This document shows positions 26,651 through 39,129 of a stretch of 64,000 bases of DNA, one piece after another (within the stretch, counting starts at the first letter, position 1; every line of letters begins with the position of its first letter). Source of the stretch: Perca fluviatilis (Eukaryota; Chordata; Actinopteri; Perciformes; Percidae). The translations under genes were made by a program, and so were the position numbers. The DNA lies in the NCBI RefSeq assembly GCF_010015445.1, contig NC_053121.1, forward strand, positions 28,810,434-28,874,433. The letters run 5' to 3'. Below the pieces are notes generated by a model that ran no database searches, had not been told where the DNA came from, and worked only from the letters and a program-made list of their open reading frames with translations.

Positions 26651-27802
26651 AAGAAATGAAGCTCAGCGTAAGTTCTTACAGGAAGACTTCATATTCCTTT
26701 TCCATCGCTCATAATGATCAGCTGTTTCATGGTATGTCACTTGTCAGTAGTAAATCAGATCCAGCTGTGTCGTTGTTAGTTAAACCAATCAGAGTCGGCC
26801 ATTTGTCACGAGCCTATCACAGCATGACAACCTGCTTTAAATCTGCTCGCTCTTCCGCGGTTGACAGTTGTCGTTTCAGGAAATAGAGTGCGTCCCGCCT
26901 CCTCCCCTTCTACCACTGGTGGTCACCATTGACATATATATAACGGACCAACAGACCCCATTGCTCTGGACGGAGACCAGTGAAGGCTATTAGAAGCACT
27001 TTTCCGGTGATCACTTGCTTTACTGCGCAGCCTCCAACTGAGAGAGACAACATAAATGTGACGTGAGCAACGTGTCTGAAAGTCTTCTGGTAGCTGTGCC
27101 AAGAGAAATCTCAATCATTCCCAATCTTGCAGAGACGGAGAGTATAGGTATATGTAAGGAGATAACATGGGCACAGGCTAATTATTGATCACTAACATGC
27201 TAGTTAACATTAGTAATTAAATCTAAACAGCTAACGTAAGTCGAAACTGCCTGCGAGCTTCTCCTGTACTATACGGTAATTCCTCTACTGTGCGACAGTA
27301 AGTCACTTGGTTATGACACAATCGTTAGCCTATTTTTACAAAAACGTCGTACCATAACGTGAGGTACAAGGTAATGGAGCCTTTTATACATTGTCATGTT
27401 TCTTTAGAAATAAACAATGGACAAAGAGTCTTTAAACGGTTCAGATGTAAAGTTATTCGCTGTCAAAGTGACGTCAAAATGAATGGGAGTCAATGGGATG
27501 CTAACGGTGGGTGATCACTTATTAGCATCAAAATGGCGCCATAGGAGCTACGCATTCCAGACGCTCGCTTACCCCCTTGGTGGTCACGGCCACGGCCTTG
27601 GGTCTCGTCTGTGCTTGGCTGTCGGTGGTTCCTGTGCACCTTCATCGCCACCACCAGTGTCTGGACTCCATCGGGGGATATGTTTGGGTTTCATTAACCC
27701 TTTATGACATTTGGTTTCGATGGAGTCCAATCTCCAGAGACTCGTTACATTTACATGGTTGTCAGTACAATAAATGTTCATAATTGCAAGGAAGCCTCTC
27801 TT
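26651..27802 (+). repeat. Unclassified repeat family X, copy B, itself interrupted
   Basis: Inserted in the host element between TTTATTTTTAAA and ACTATAC; the empty site is readable at about 35630-35650 in the second copy. The sequence starts AAATGAAGCTCAGCGTAAG and ends near CTCTCTTGATTGA. It corresponds block by block with copy A (24308-24741, opposite strand). It contains a further insert at 26930-27579. Confidence 0.65.
26930..27579 (+). mobile_element. Insert with 10-bp flanking direct repeat
   Basis: A 650-bp segment bounded by the direct repeat TGGTGGTCAC (26920-26929 and 27580-27589) and absent from copy A of family X. The first 150 bp (ATTGACATATATATAACGG, CATTGCTCTGGACGGAG) are, from memory, part of an abundant fish repeat. 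No terminal inverted repeat is seen, so it may be a retroposed element. Class unknown. Confidence 0.5.
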
Positions 27803-28370
27803 GATTGAACTATACAAAAAAAAAATATCACAACTTTTAAAATACAAAAGACATTGCAACTTTTATCGCAATATTTTATAACAGCTCCTGCAAAATCGGG
27901 CATTTTGGGCCGCAACAATCTCAAAAACAGACCGTGGAATCCTGGACGGACTGTCAGAATAAGACTTTTTTTTTCTTCTGGAAATATGTCTTAAAAAGTG
28001 GGTTTGTCTTATATTTGGGGTCTAGGCTTTTTTATGTTAATCAGTCCCTCCAGAAAAACGCGATTATTCGATCGCATAATTCAATGCATAATCAGCCAAA
28101 GTCCGCATATTCATGCGGGGGTCGCATTTTTTCAAATATGCCGCACTTTCGCCGCATAAATTGCCGATTTCCACGCAAAATATGCGGTGCTTGCATGATT
28201 TCATAATCCCCGCATTTTCGTTGCAAAAAAGTCACATATATCTTAGCAGAAAGTTGAAAAAATGTTGCGTTTACGTCACACAACAGCAGCCATTTTCCCC
28301 TGTTGCCATGGGAACGTTATGAAGTGACATAATTACGCGACGTGAACATCATCGAAAAGCAGGGTGTTGG

Positions 28371-28670
28371 CATACTGTCTATGGGTGTTGGAGGTTGAAT
28401 TTGACATGTACTTTGAGTCTCTTAAGTTGGTATCAGAAAGCTATCTTAATATCTGATGTCTACTCAAATTTCTTTAAGTGCTCCTGCTGTCTATATTATT
28501 AACGATTTTTGAAAGTCTGTCTCTTTTGTATCTTTTATTTCCCTCTGTTTAGTCTATTACTTTTATTTTTACTTTAATATTATATTATTTGTATATATTT
28601 TTGTATCTTATTTGTTTACTTATTGCAATGACTGAATATCTGTAAACTATTCTTGGAAATTAAGTTTAAA
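28371..28670 (+). mobile_element. Retroposed insert with a 16-bp target duplication
   Basis: A 300-bp segment flanked by two exact copies of AAAAGCAGGGTGTTGG (28355-28370 and 28671-28686). It is T-rich and ends GGAAATTAAGTTT followed by the A run that begins the second duplicate. The long exact duplication plus A-rich 3' end fits LINE-machinery insertion. It could be a 5'-truncated LINE or a retroposed 3' UTR; no coding sequence remains to decide. Confidence 0.75.
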
Positions 28671-28718
28671 AAAAGCAGGGTGTTGGGGGAATAATTTTTT
28701 CATCAAACCGCAGTTTTT

Positions 28719-28770
28719 GCAAGTTCCCGCATTTTTTGCAAGTTCCCGCATTTTTTGCAAGTTCCCGCAA
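28719..28770 (+). repeat. 19-bp minisatellite, about 2.7 units
   Basis: GCAAGTTCCCGCATTTTTT is repeated in tandem, inside the element at 28042-28898. Confidence 0.9.
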
Positions 28771-28898
28771 TTTCATCGCATAAAATTGCATAAATATCCC
28801 GCATATTCCATCGCATTTTTTAAGAAAACGTGCCGCATAATCAAGGATTTTTGCCCGCAATAATCACAAAAAAACTCCGCGTTTTTCTGGAAGGACTG

Positions 28899-30846
28899 GT
28901 TAATACACCCAAAACAACACGAAACGAGTAAAATGTGTGTTGCCCTCCTAACTGAAGCGAGTCACCATCCCTCACAGCTAGCTAGTGCCAGGGCCTGAAA
29001 CATGGAGAGACACAGCGATTGTCTCGAACAAAGTCTCAGCTGGACTCAAGCCAGCTAATGGTTGCACTGCGACTCAGCTGTCGCAGTCTAAAGTTAGAAC
29101 GAAAGCACAACGAGGTGTTGTCATGGAGATGATACACCGTCTAAAAATGCAAACCGCCAGAGAAAATCTTACCGTGGTCCTCAAAGTGGCCGCTTCCAAG
29201 AGATTGACAGGAGTCTATCAGGTTCGTCTTATATTCGGACCAATACGGTACATGTCATATCTAACAACGGGGAAGAAATATTATACCAGACTGAAGAAGA
29301 AGGCCTTCATAAAGTGCAATACCTACAAACCTCAAACACAGCTTTAAGTCCATATAATGCTAATACAGTTCATATTTAAAACCACAGGATATAAAGAGAT
29401 TTAACTGTGTATCCAAAAATCTTTTAGGAATGGTCCACCACTTTGGTCCAGACTACCAGCAAAACTACTCCCACTTACACTCACAAATCCTTTTTAGCTT
29501 TTGGTAGCATTTGTACAGTAAAAAAAATTGAGTCCTGTCACATTTCCCTGTGTGTATCTGTGTTTGTGTCCTGATATGTGCAAGTGGATTCACACTTGTT
29601 TGTGTATGACTTTGTGCCTGTGCATGTGTGTGAAACTGATTATTCAGACTCAATACAAAGGGACTCCCTCTGTATTATCATAGTTTACTTTACATTCTGT
29701 GAATTGTGATTCATTAAATATACATTAAGCAGGTGGTGGGAGGGAAATTATAAAATACTTTATGGTTTACTGCAATGAGAGCTCAACAGTCAAATGCAAC
29801 CAATATGAACTAAGAACCTGAGCAAAAAAGTAAATGATTACATGAAGTTATGTTCTTTACAAAACAGACAAAACCAGTATACAACAAATTATAACACTGA
29901 TATCGCACCACAGTTACATATAAAATATACAGCTGATAAATGACTTGTTTGTATAGATTATTTATGTGTATATAGCAGTTTTATGGCTGACATGTGTATA
30001 TGTGGGTTTGGATGAGCTTGTCTGTGACTGTTTGCCACACCTCAAAATCCAGTTTTAAACCTGATGGCAATAAACAGTTTTTCCACACCAAGTTATAACA
30101 TAATACATAATCACTTAGGTGTGTGAATAAGAACCTCAAAATGCAAACAAACATACACACACCCTTGACAACCATGTTGTTATGTTTCTTATAAACCACC
30201 TCCTAAACTGCATTCAACTATGTTGATTGGCTGAGACTAACATCAACGTCTTGATTATCTCAGGTTTCTCCTCCTGAATTTACAGTGGAATAACATCTTA
30301 ACTTGTTATGTACTGGATGCCATATTGGTGCTGCATTTCAGCACTTTGCATTTTAAGTTTTAACTACAGTTAAGAACTGGGGGGCAAAATGCTTTTACAG
30401 AAAGACTTCAGTAACAACTGTGGTAAGAATATCAGCAGTCAGAAGATGAGTAAAACCCTAAACCACTTATTCATACTACAACGATGGAGTTTCAATTACG
30501 TTTGCAGGTTTAAACCATTGAGTCATAAACCACCCTGCTACGGTAGAAATTATTATTTAAGGTTATTATATTATTCATTACATCTTCAAATGTTGTTGGT
30601 CTTATATTTCTTTTAATGTCATGTTTTCTAACTTTAGGAGAAAAAGAAAACATTTGAACGTTCACAGTAAGGAATCATTTTGACTATCCCCTGGAAAGAA
30701 AACAGGAAGTCCATCTGTTCCCTGTGAGACAAATCAGGGCAGAGAATTAGCTGTGGTGCCTTGGTTGCCCCAAGTAACCAAGGTCGACAGATGACAGCAG
30801 CTAATTGGAAAACTAATGAAGTCCAGAAACCCAGCCTGGACTCTGG
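28899..30846. other. No intact gene seen
   Basis: An open frame of 120 residues (28985-29347) has no recognisable motif. The words GTCTTATATTTGGGGTC (near 28003) and CGTCTTATATTCGGACC (near 29224), on either side of the 28042 element, look like parts of one older DNA element that it split, but I cannot define ends. The rest is AT-rich. Confidence 0.4.

Positions 30847-30906
<60 letters not shown>
30847..30906. repeat. (GT)n microsatellite with one interruption
   Basis: About 60 bp of GT, broken once by TTTGT. Confidence 0.95.
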
Positions 30907-31261
30907 ACACTGACAGAGTAATGAGGTCCAGAGTTAAGGGTCAGCCTTGTCAAATAACAACTTCTACTTCTATGAAAAAGAAACTGTAGATGGCTTATAA
31001 TGATACAGTTGATCAATTAGCATGTAACAGACCGTAGTCATAACGCCCCAAACTGTATGTTAACGGTGTTTGTCTTCAACTGACAACTAACACAATTTAA
31101 CAAGCACTTGCTGGTTGTTTTCTTCATGCAACCAGTTGAAATTAAAGGGCGATAAGAAATAATTTAGACATAAGTAATGTCTTATCAAATAGTTATCAGT
31201 GACATCCAATCAGAATTAAACGAGTAAATGTCTTTTTTGTGAGAAATGTGTTATTTGTTAA

Positions 31262-31954
31262 AGCGCCCATATTATACTCATTTTCAGGTTCATAATTGTA
31301 TTTTAAGGTTGTACCAGAATAGGTTTACATGGTTTAATTTTCAAAAAACACCATATTTTTGTTGTACTGCACAGCTCTCTCTCACTGCTGTAGATCCTCT
31401 TTTCACCTGGTTTCTGTTTTAGCTACAGAGTGAGACCTCTTTTCATCTTCTTCTTCTGTACTATCTTTGATTGCACTCGCACATGCTCAGTAGCTCAGAT
31501 GTAGATCATGTCAGCTAGCTAGCTCTATAGAAGTAAAAGACAGGCTGTTTCTCCAACTTCAGTCAGTTACAAGGCAGGATTAGCTGGGAGACTTCTAAAT
31601 GAGGGAGCACATGTAAGTAGTTCTTTTGTAGATTATGGTGAACTTGTGTGCATTGTAGCAGTGCTTTGCTATTGAGAACGAGGTACCATGCTAGTGTTAG
31701 CATTAGTGTTAGCATGCTAACGCTAAGAGCTAACGGTTGCGGTTAGTCAGCTCGTTTCGGATTGTGACGTCACAGTCCGAGCCGATTTTGAACAGCTCAC
31801 AAGGAGACTGAAGGCAGGACACATTCAGAAACCGTCACTCAAAACAGCATGGATGGATTTTTTGGATGGAAGTTTGTATGTGTGTGGAAGCACCAGAGAC
31901 ACAAAAGAACACCCCAAATACCAGAAAAAGTTTTTTTTTCATAATATGGGCACT
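31262..31954. mobile_element. TTAA MITE, piggyBac-like (AGYGCCCATATTAT family)
   Basis: Starts AGCGCCCATATTAT after TTAA (31258-31261) and ends ATAATATGGGCACT before TTAC (31955-31958), a target copy with one change. The terminal repeats match at 13 of 14 positions. The 693-bp interior contains GCTAACG-rich words but no transposase. I recognise it as a common fish repeat. Confidence 0.85.
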
Positions 31955-31958
31955 TTAC

Positions 31959-34032
31959 ATTTTTACACTTAAGAGCAAATGTACTCCTTGTGCTGATTTA
32001 TATAATCCCTCATCATTATCACAGATAATTAGATAGACAGAAACCGAGACACTCAAAGAGAGAGAAAGAGAGGTAGTCTAATACAGCTGTCTGACCATTT
32101 TGATACTGTCACAATTCTTGATACTGCCAACAAGTGTGTCTGTGTCTGTATAATATAAAGGCTAAAGGGCTGGACAGCTCTATACATTTCTTTGACACTA
32201 ATGAGAAATGTAAATTTGGCAACATTCAAGAGAGCATGTATTTATTCTTTATACTTTCTGGACTAGATTCATTGGGAGACAGGAGCTACAGATTAAATGA
32301 ACAAAAACACCCACTACAGCACCAGACAGGTTAACAGGATCACAACTTTACTTGAACTAGTAAGCAACACTCCAACTTTATTTCTTGCTTAAATACACCA
32401 TCATGTTAGTTAGTTAGATTCACTTTTTTATAAGCAAAGTATCATCTCATTTAGATTTAGAGACTATCTACAGTATATGTCTGTCTGCAGTTAATTATCA
32501 CTTTAAAACTCTGGATGTCATCTGTATACATACTGTATTTCTTGGCGTTGACCTTAAGGAGAGAGAATGGGAAAAAAGAAAAGTACACGGTCCACTAAAA
32601 GAAAAGAAAAAAGAAGTTTAAGGATGAAGTGGAGGTGTGCTGCACATGGAAAGAGCAAAAAAAAAAAAAAGGCAAAAAATAAAAAAAAGAACGGGGATGA
32701 GGGCGAGAGATGTGGCCCTGACCTTGACACTGACAAGTCAATTGACAGGCTGTATTTTAGATTTATTAATGGAAGCCAACCATGACATGGTGCTACAGGA
32801 GTAATACAACGTGAGCATCTCTTTCGGGCAGAATTTTACACTCAGACACACATACACAAGCCGACCGTTTTTCATACACATGAAGAAAGAGTTATCCGAG
32901 GGCCATCAAAAGGCCTACGGCCACTTGCCTCTTAAAAGTGGAGATTAAAACCATCCCAGAAAGAGGATTATAGAAAACACAAAAAGCGCTGTTGAAAGAG
33001 AGACAGAGAGATAGAAAGAGAAGATGGAAAGAAACTGAAAAGAGAATGAGTAGGAAGATGGTGGTACACAAATAGAGAAAGAGGATAAGATATGTGACGG
33101 AGGGGAAAAGGGACAATGGGAAAGATGAGAGGTGGGGAGGGAAAGCCATAACATGCACAAGAGAGACAGAGGGAGAGGGAAAATGACCTAAAGGGCAGAG
33201 AGGATTAAGATGATAGGAATCGTTATGTGCATTACAATGGTGATGGAGGGAGGGGCAATGAATTAAGGGATCCATAAAGGAAAAAAATAGTCTTAAACAC
33301 TACATAAAGGATATGTCACAGTCATAACTGGAACCTTCAGACACATGCAGGGTTTTATTTCAACACGTGATACATATACCCAGGCCAATAGTTACCAACT
33401 GCTGACATTTCAGTTTGTGTTCATGCCCTTGAAACTGGGGTATGGATTTGAACAAACAAATCTTCAGTTTGTCTATAATAAGTCTGCTTTCTTTCACAGC
33501 TTATTATGCCTTTAATGGCAATTCTGACTTCTCTTTACCAAAATATCCACGGGCCCCTCTGTGAATGAGAGGCTACAGAGAAGGGCTGGAAAATAAACAA
33601 TCAAATAAGATTTATGTAAAAACCATGTTTATTTGGAAAGCTGTATGAGACTCAGCTTCCCACGTTTCACGTCTCTGCAACAGATGTGGTGAGTGAGAAG
33701 TTCGTACGACCCAGAGAGCCACTATGGCCTCATTTATAGGAAATATGCCAGGTTGAAATAATTCGGAATTTTCCTTTAAATAAAATATTACTTCTAGGTT
33801 ATAACATGTCCAATTTCTGCATTTTTCTTCTAAATTTCACCTAGCCTGTTGACAGTCTTACCAAGACCACAGAGGTCTGAGAGAATTCCATGAAATGTGA
33901 GACGTGACGAGGTTTGCTACATCGGGTTATGATGAGTGTTTGAGTGTTAATGTTGCTGCTAATGTGTTTGCCCACTGGGATAACATGATCATCAACAACA
34001 AGACCCTGGTACCAAGTTCAGTCTTCTTCTTA
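31959..34032. other. No gene; two purine-rich tracts
   Basis: 32567-32710 is an A-rich stretch whose open frame is only Lys/Arg-rich. About 32940-33270 is strongly purine-biased on the plus strand (GAGAGACAGAGAGATAG-like). No gene or element boundary recognised elsewhere. Confidence 0.5.
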
Positions 34033-34322
34033 TGTTCAGTATTTGGTTATTTTAGTCATTAAAGCTCCATTTAATGATTGGTGTAGAGCAACACTGGATG
34101 CTGGTGCTCGAGTGCAGTTCAGGCTAACCAACACGATCCACCATGAAAAATCAATCATCCTATGACGGTTACATTGATGGGACACTATAGCAATCACAGA
34201 TAAAAGCTTTAAATATAGCCTATACTATCTACCTAATTCACCTCTGAACATATCATGAGACACATTAAACCAGCGATTAACTTAGACTCATTATTCCCTC
34301 TTTATTGGGTATTCGACCTCCA
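34033..34322 (+). repeat. 290-bp segment duplicated at 35093-35396, left copy
   Basis: Runs from TGTTCAGTATTTGG to GGGTATTCGACCTCCA. I count about 11 substitutions against the right copy (about 96 percent identity), plus a 14-bp indel. This copy is not inside any element I can define. Confidence 0.9.
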
Positions 34323-34530
34323 TAATATTCCCCCCCCTTGTTCTTTCAGTCTTTGTGTTTCTGCCTCTTAGAGAGAAATTGAACGTACACTGAATATGGA
34401 TATACAAAAAGGTATCTGTCCATTGTAGTTACCTTTTTGTATATCTATTTTGTTTATCTGTCCATTGTAGTTGTTGCAAAAAAGGTATTGTGCCATGGCA
34501 CACCGAAAGAATGATGGCACCTATACCATT
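34323..34530. repeat. Perfect 16-bp inverted repeat and 18-bp direct repeat
   Basis: GATATACAAAAAGGTA (34399-34414) and its exact reverse complement (34430-34445) enclose a 15-base loop. TATCTGTCCATTGTAGTT occurs at 34413-34430 and again at 34455-34472. The rest of this short interval is plain. Confidence 0.85.
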
Positions 34531-35827
34531 CAGTCCCTCGCGCAAATTCAACCAATCACTTTGATGCAACTCCCAATTTTGACCAATCACCGCAACTTTT
34601 CAGCAAATTTTACCAATAACTTGAGTTTCCCGCAACTTCAACCAATCCCAGCAGTCCCACGTGCCAGACTTTGCGTTAGTATGTGACTCTGAGAGCCACT
34701 GACCAAGCGGGAGTGAGAACGGGTTGATGTCACGCGTATGGCGCCAAATTCATTTCCTTGTAAGACGAGATGTGTGTGACTCGAACATCTCACATTTACC
34801 AACAAAACGTACAGCGAAAGACCATGCAAATCATTTATGACTGTCCTGCCAACCTGTATACATTTTAACATCAATGTATGCTGTATTGTTTTCTCACTAT
34901 AAAGTTGCTGAAAGATGCTATTTCCTGTCGGCTCTCTGCAGTGGGCGGGGCTGCTCAGTTCCCCCCCGTGACTGACACACACACAAGAACACACACAATC
35001 ACACCCGGTAGATGCAGGAAAAACTGGAGATGAGACGTACAGGATGACCTAAATTGAGGACAAAAGTCCAATAAGTGCTTTATCAAACTGTGTGTTCAGT
35101 ATTTGGTTATTTTAGTCATTAAAGCTCCATTTAATGATTGGTGTTGAGCAACACTGGATGCTGGTGCTCGAATACAGTTCAGGCTAACCAACACGATCCA
35201 CCATGAAAAATCAGTCATCCTATGACAGTTAAATTGATGGGACACTATAGCAATCACAGATAAAAGCTTTAAGTATAGCCTATAATATCTACTTAATTCA
35301 CCTCTGAACATATCTCGATAACATATATATGAGACACATTAAACCAGTGATTAAATTAGACTCATTATTCCCTCTTTATTGGGTATTCGACCTCCAAATC
35401 GTGTGAATGTGTCCCAGGCCAGGATAGGAAATTAACTAACAATGTAAAGATCAACAAGCCACTGACACATATGTTCAAATTTGATTCATTCAATAAATTA
35501 TTTTTTGTCTTAAATCCACCAGCCATTTTCAAATTATACCAATATTTGCAGCATCCTGAGCCTTTTTGGTAGGGTTACTAAGAAAACTCAGCCTAGAGTC
35601 ATTTTATTCTCCCCAAAACAAGTTTCCTTTTTATTTTTAAAAAACTATACAAAAAACAAAAATCTTAACCTTTTTTGCAACTTTCTCCATCTCCCACAAC
35701 TTAATTGCAACAAACATACAAAAGACATTGCAACTTTTATCGAAATTTTTTCCAAAAGCTCCCGCAAAATCAGGCATTTTGGGCCGCAACAATCTCAAAA
35801 AAAGGCTGCGAAATCCTGGAGGGACTG
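34531..35827 (+). mobile_element. CAGTCCCTCCAG DNA element, copy 2
   Basis: Same family and orientation as 25672-27953: shared blocks include CAATCCCAGCAGTCCCACG, CATGCAAA, CCTGCCAACCTGTATACA, GGCCAGGATAGGAAATTAAC and TTTTGGGCCGCAACAATCTC. It ends GCGAAATCCTGGAGGGACTG. The first 30 bp are rearranged relative to copy 1 (CAGTCCCTCGCGCAAATTC). It lacks the family X insert, so it gives the empty site, but it carries its own insert at 35093-35396. Confidence 0.8.
35093..35396 (+). repeat. Duplicate of 34033-34322 inserted into copy 2
   Basis: Lies exactly where copy 1 of the host element is continuous (AAGTACTTCATCGAACCGTATGAATG in copy 1). It is therefore an insertion whose sequence is also found about 1 kb upstream. 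Confidence 0.85.
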
Positions 35828-36026
35828 ACCAGTGTTTCCCGACAAGACACAAATTCATAGGTTTGCACTATGCCATTGGAAAATGATTTTGTCTGATGCC
35901 ACATGTCAGGCAGTAATTACAAACAGCAGTATCAAAAATGTTCACGGCAGCCTGTAGGCCACACTAACAGGCAATTAGATAAAAAAAAAAAATATTAACT
36001 CTAATTCAGTTGCTTCAGCTTATTAA

Positions 36027-36401
36027 AACTATAGTGCGTAGTCTCTGTCGCCCCCATGAGGGATTCTCAGTAATGACAACAACACTGTCGGCGTGTCCAC
36101 ATGATACAAGCCTTCTGTGATCGCTCACAGTCCCCCACCCCTCCTCCGCGCAGTTGCTAGTAGCCAAAGAGGATACGGAGGGTTAAAAAAAACATGGACT
36201 CTTCAGAAGAGGTAATTGTCTTCACTCGAGTTTCTGCACGCGAAAGTCGCGGGATGACACAATCTGTTGAACACAGCCATACTGAGAAATACAGAGAGTT
36301 GTGTGGAGCGGATAGTCTTAATTAGCTTTGTTGCAACTCATTTGGCAATGGCTTGAATGTAACGGACGTCCATTAATATAAAAAAGTTACGCACTAAAGC
36401 T
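36027..36401 (+). mobile_element. TTAA MITE, piggyBac-like (AGCTATAGTGCGTAG family), copy 2
   Basis: Starts AACTATAGTGCGTAGTC after TTAA (36023-36026) and ends TTACGCACTAAAGCT before TTAA (36402-36405). Both TTAA copies are intact. Inverted relative of 20391-20765. Contains ATGGACTCTTCAGAAGAG followed by GTAATT, a start codon and possible splice donor that is also present in copy 1 with one added codon. Confidence 0.85.
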
Positions 36402-36998
36402 TTAAAAAGTTGTTTTCGTTAATGAACCTCTAACACAATAAAATGTATACGGTGTAACGTCAGGCTAGCAATAGCAATATCTTTTTGGAACTTCCAAAGG
36501 GGACCAATTGGGAAATGTACACAAAATAAACAATAAAACAGACTTGCTTTTTGACGTAGTCTTCCATTAAACAGCAACGATATTGTAACTGCAGTTTCAC
36601 ACTGACAGCCCAAAGTCCATATGCGCCTTGTACACAAGTGATAGCATGTTTGCTGTGGCATTTGTACAGAAATTCCTAATCTTGTTTGGAGAGTTAACAA
36701 TGCGGTTAATTCAAAACACATTTATGCGGGAGCAAATATAATTCTAAAGATAAAATCATAACATTTAAAGACACTAAATCCCTTTTTACAGCAGTGGTTT
36801 TGACCTGTGGGAATATGCCCAGCTAATCAATCATGTGTGTCAACGTTCTGTAGCCTTTTGTTATTGTCAACAGGAGTTACCATGAATACAAAAAACACAC
36901 TTCAAAAACACTCTGTTAGCCATTGAAGCTCAATGTGCTGCTGGCACTAAGTGTCTGTTTGAGCTTGTGTGTGCATTACTGTGCCTAAAAGAGGGCAT

Positions 36999-37000
<2 letters not shown>

Positions 37001-37094
<94 letters not shown>
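37001..37094. repeat. (GT)n microsatellite
   Basis: 94 bp of perfect GT. Confidence 0.97.
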
Positions 37095-37096
<2 letters not shown>

Positions 37097-38224
37097 CCCT
37101 GGGTTCACGCAGAGTGTCATACAGAGCGTGGGACTCTTCTATGTGACAATAACATCAAAACCACTCAGGGTTACTTTTTGATTTCACGCATGCACGCTCA
37201 TTATGTTCATGTAACCAAAAGCAAAATGGAACACTGAGAATTGACTTTGTGATATATTACCTCAACACCATAGCTTTTTATTAAATCTCTGCCAATTATT
37301 AGCTGTCTTTAATAATTACTCATCTCTATTATCAAAATCTGATGTAATTGATAATGGCTATTACAAGACACCATCATTAAAGATCACAAGAGTTGGCAGT
37401 GTGCATGTGTTTGTGTGTTCTATCACTTTTCGTGCAATCATTCCAAAAAGAAGTACATAAAGGTCACTTTTCTCCTGTAAACAGAGTTGGGTGATGCCTA
37501 GGGTTATGGTCATTGTGAAGGACAAACAGAAGACTCTGAATGGAGTAACCTAGTTCTGCAAACAGTTCCTGTTTAAATCTTTAAAAAACACACACACTGA
37601 AAACAGTTTGTCCCTGAGAACACCTAAGTGTCTCATATGGTTTCATCAGTTTAATAAATCTAATGTTAATCATAAATGAACAATAAATAAATGTGGACGC
37701 CAAAAATTCTGCCTTGTAAATCTCATGAGGAAGATCTAATGTTGATGCATAAGTTCCAGAGCAAACATAGTAAACGTTTTTAGATAGAAGTGAAATGCCT
37801 GTGGGAAAATCAGATTAAACATGTTTATCAGCAACATAACAAAAAGGGATATAACTTTCTTGAAGGACACGTCACACTAGGGGGCAAAACATAACTATTG
37901 TCATTTTATGACAGGAGGCTAAATCCATACATAGATTTTTTTAACCTGCTTATATTATTTGACACAATATCCATCTTTTTAAAGCACAGATCATGAAAAC
38001 ATAGTAGAAAGATGCTCAATAATCATGTTTCCCTTTTTTCTGGAGAGCAGCAGAGTAGTGACTTAGTTCAGTGCCAGTGATTATGACCTCTCAGTCTGTT
38101 GGCCTGCACATGGCTGGTGAGTGCCTGTGTGAGTGTGTGAGAGAAAAAGAGGGAGAGTCATTGATTGTGTCCCAGGCCTGAGGGGCCGCCAAGACAGCTT
38201 GACTGGTGAGAACAGATGGCAGCC

Positions 38225-38226
<2 letters not shown>

Positions 38227-38276
<50 letters not shown>
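38227..38276. repeat. (GT)n microsatellite
   Basis: 50 bp of perfect GT. Confidence 0.97.
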
Positions 38277-38280
<4 letters not shown>

Positions 38281-39129
38281 CAGAAAGTCTTTCTTTGCAA
38301 GTATGAGAGGGTAAATATGTGTGGAAGTGAACTTGGTTATACAGTCACATTGCATCACTTCAACCACTTCAATCACACAACCACCCACCCACACCCACAC
38401 CCATGGGCTGGGACGAGCTTCACACTCGTCAAAGCCTGAAATTACGAAACCTGCCCCTCCATCATTTCTTGTCCTCTATGCTTTATAGGACACACAGACA
38501 AACACACGCCACTCTGGTGTCATTGGAACACAGCTAAATTCAGCTTAATCTGGGTCACAGAAAGTGATTTTAGTCAAGATGGTAACTGACTAAATCATTA
38601 ACAGCACTACAGCAAAAGTGGATCATACGGTCTGCTAATCAAAATTATTTCTCAACCTTATATCTACAGTAATGTGCATATACAGCATGTGCACCCACAC
38701 ACAATTCCAGAAGATTTTACAGATAAGCTCTTGCACCTTCATATGTGTCATTCTGAGCATGCACAGATCAAAACAATACAAATGTTATACAGTTGCAGTG
38801 TCTGCATATAACCTTCAAAAAGATCTTTTCATTATGCATTCATCCTTACTGTATCTAGGTAACATTAATTTAGGGTAAAGTCATTCTTTCTTGATGTCTA
38901 GACGTAGAAGTATGTTTTTGCATGCACTCCTTAAGAGAGGTCAAAGATCAACCACATACTATCCTTGGAGGTGGTAGAGAAGGAAAGGGACTAACAGGGA
39001 AATGAAAAAAGATTTATTTTTCATTTAGTGGGGCATAACCACATAAAAACACCTTTTATATTTAGGCATTTCTTTGTTCCTCTCCTTGCGTGCCTCTCTC
39101 GTTTTTGTCTCTCTTTCTTACCGTTGTCT

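Larger units (their letters stand above)
28042..28898. mobile_element. CAGTCCCTCCAG DNA element of a second family
   Basis: Starts CAGTCCCTCCAGAAAAACGC and ends GCGTTTTTCTGGAAGGACTG. The ends are inverted repeats over about 20 bp, with one mismatch. It is flanked by the direct repeat GTTAAT (28036-28041 and 28899-28904). The interior is full of CGCATAAT and CCCGCATTTT words. Removing the retroposed insert at 28371-28670 leaves about 540 bp. No coding capacity. It shares its first 12 bp with the elements at 25672 and 34531 but is otherwise different. Confidence 0.8.

Noticed and set aside
28719..28770. A CRISPR-like array
   Set aside because: Units are directly adjacent with no spacers, and the window is a vertebrate genome. 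It is a short minisatellite inside a transposon.
28985..29347. A 120-residue plus-strand open frame as a gene
   Set aside because: No family motif, and the surrounding sequence looks like an old DNA element. I cannot support coding.
32567..32785. A lysine/arginine-rich small protein
   Set aside because: The composition follows directly from an A-rich tract. No start context, domain or neighbour supports it.
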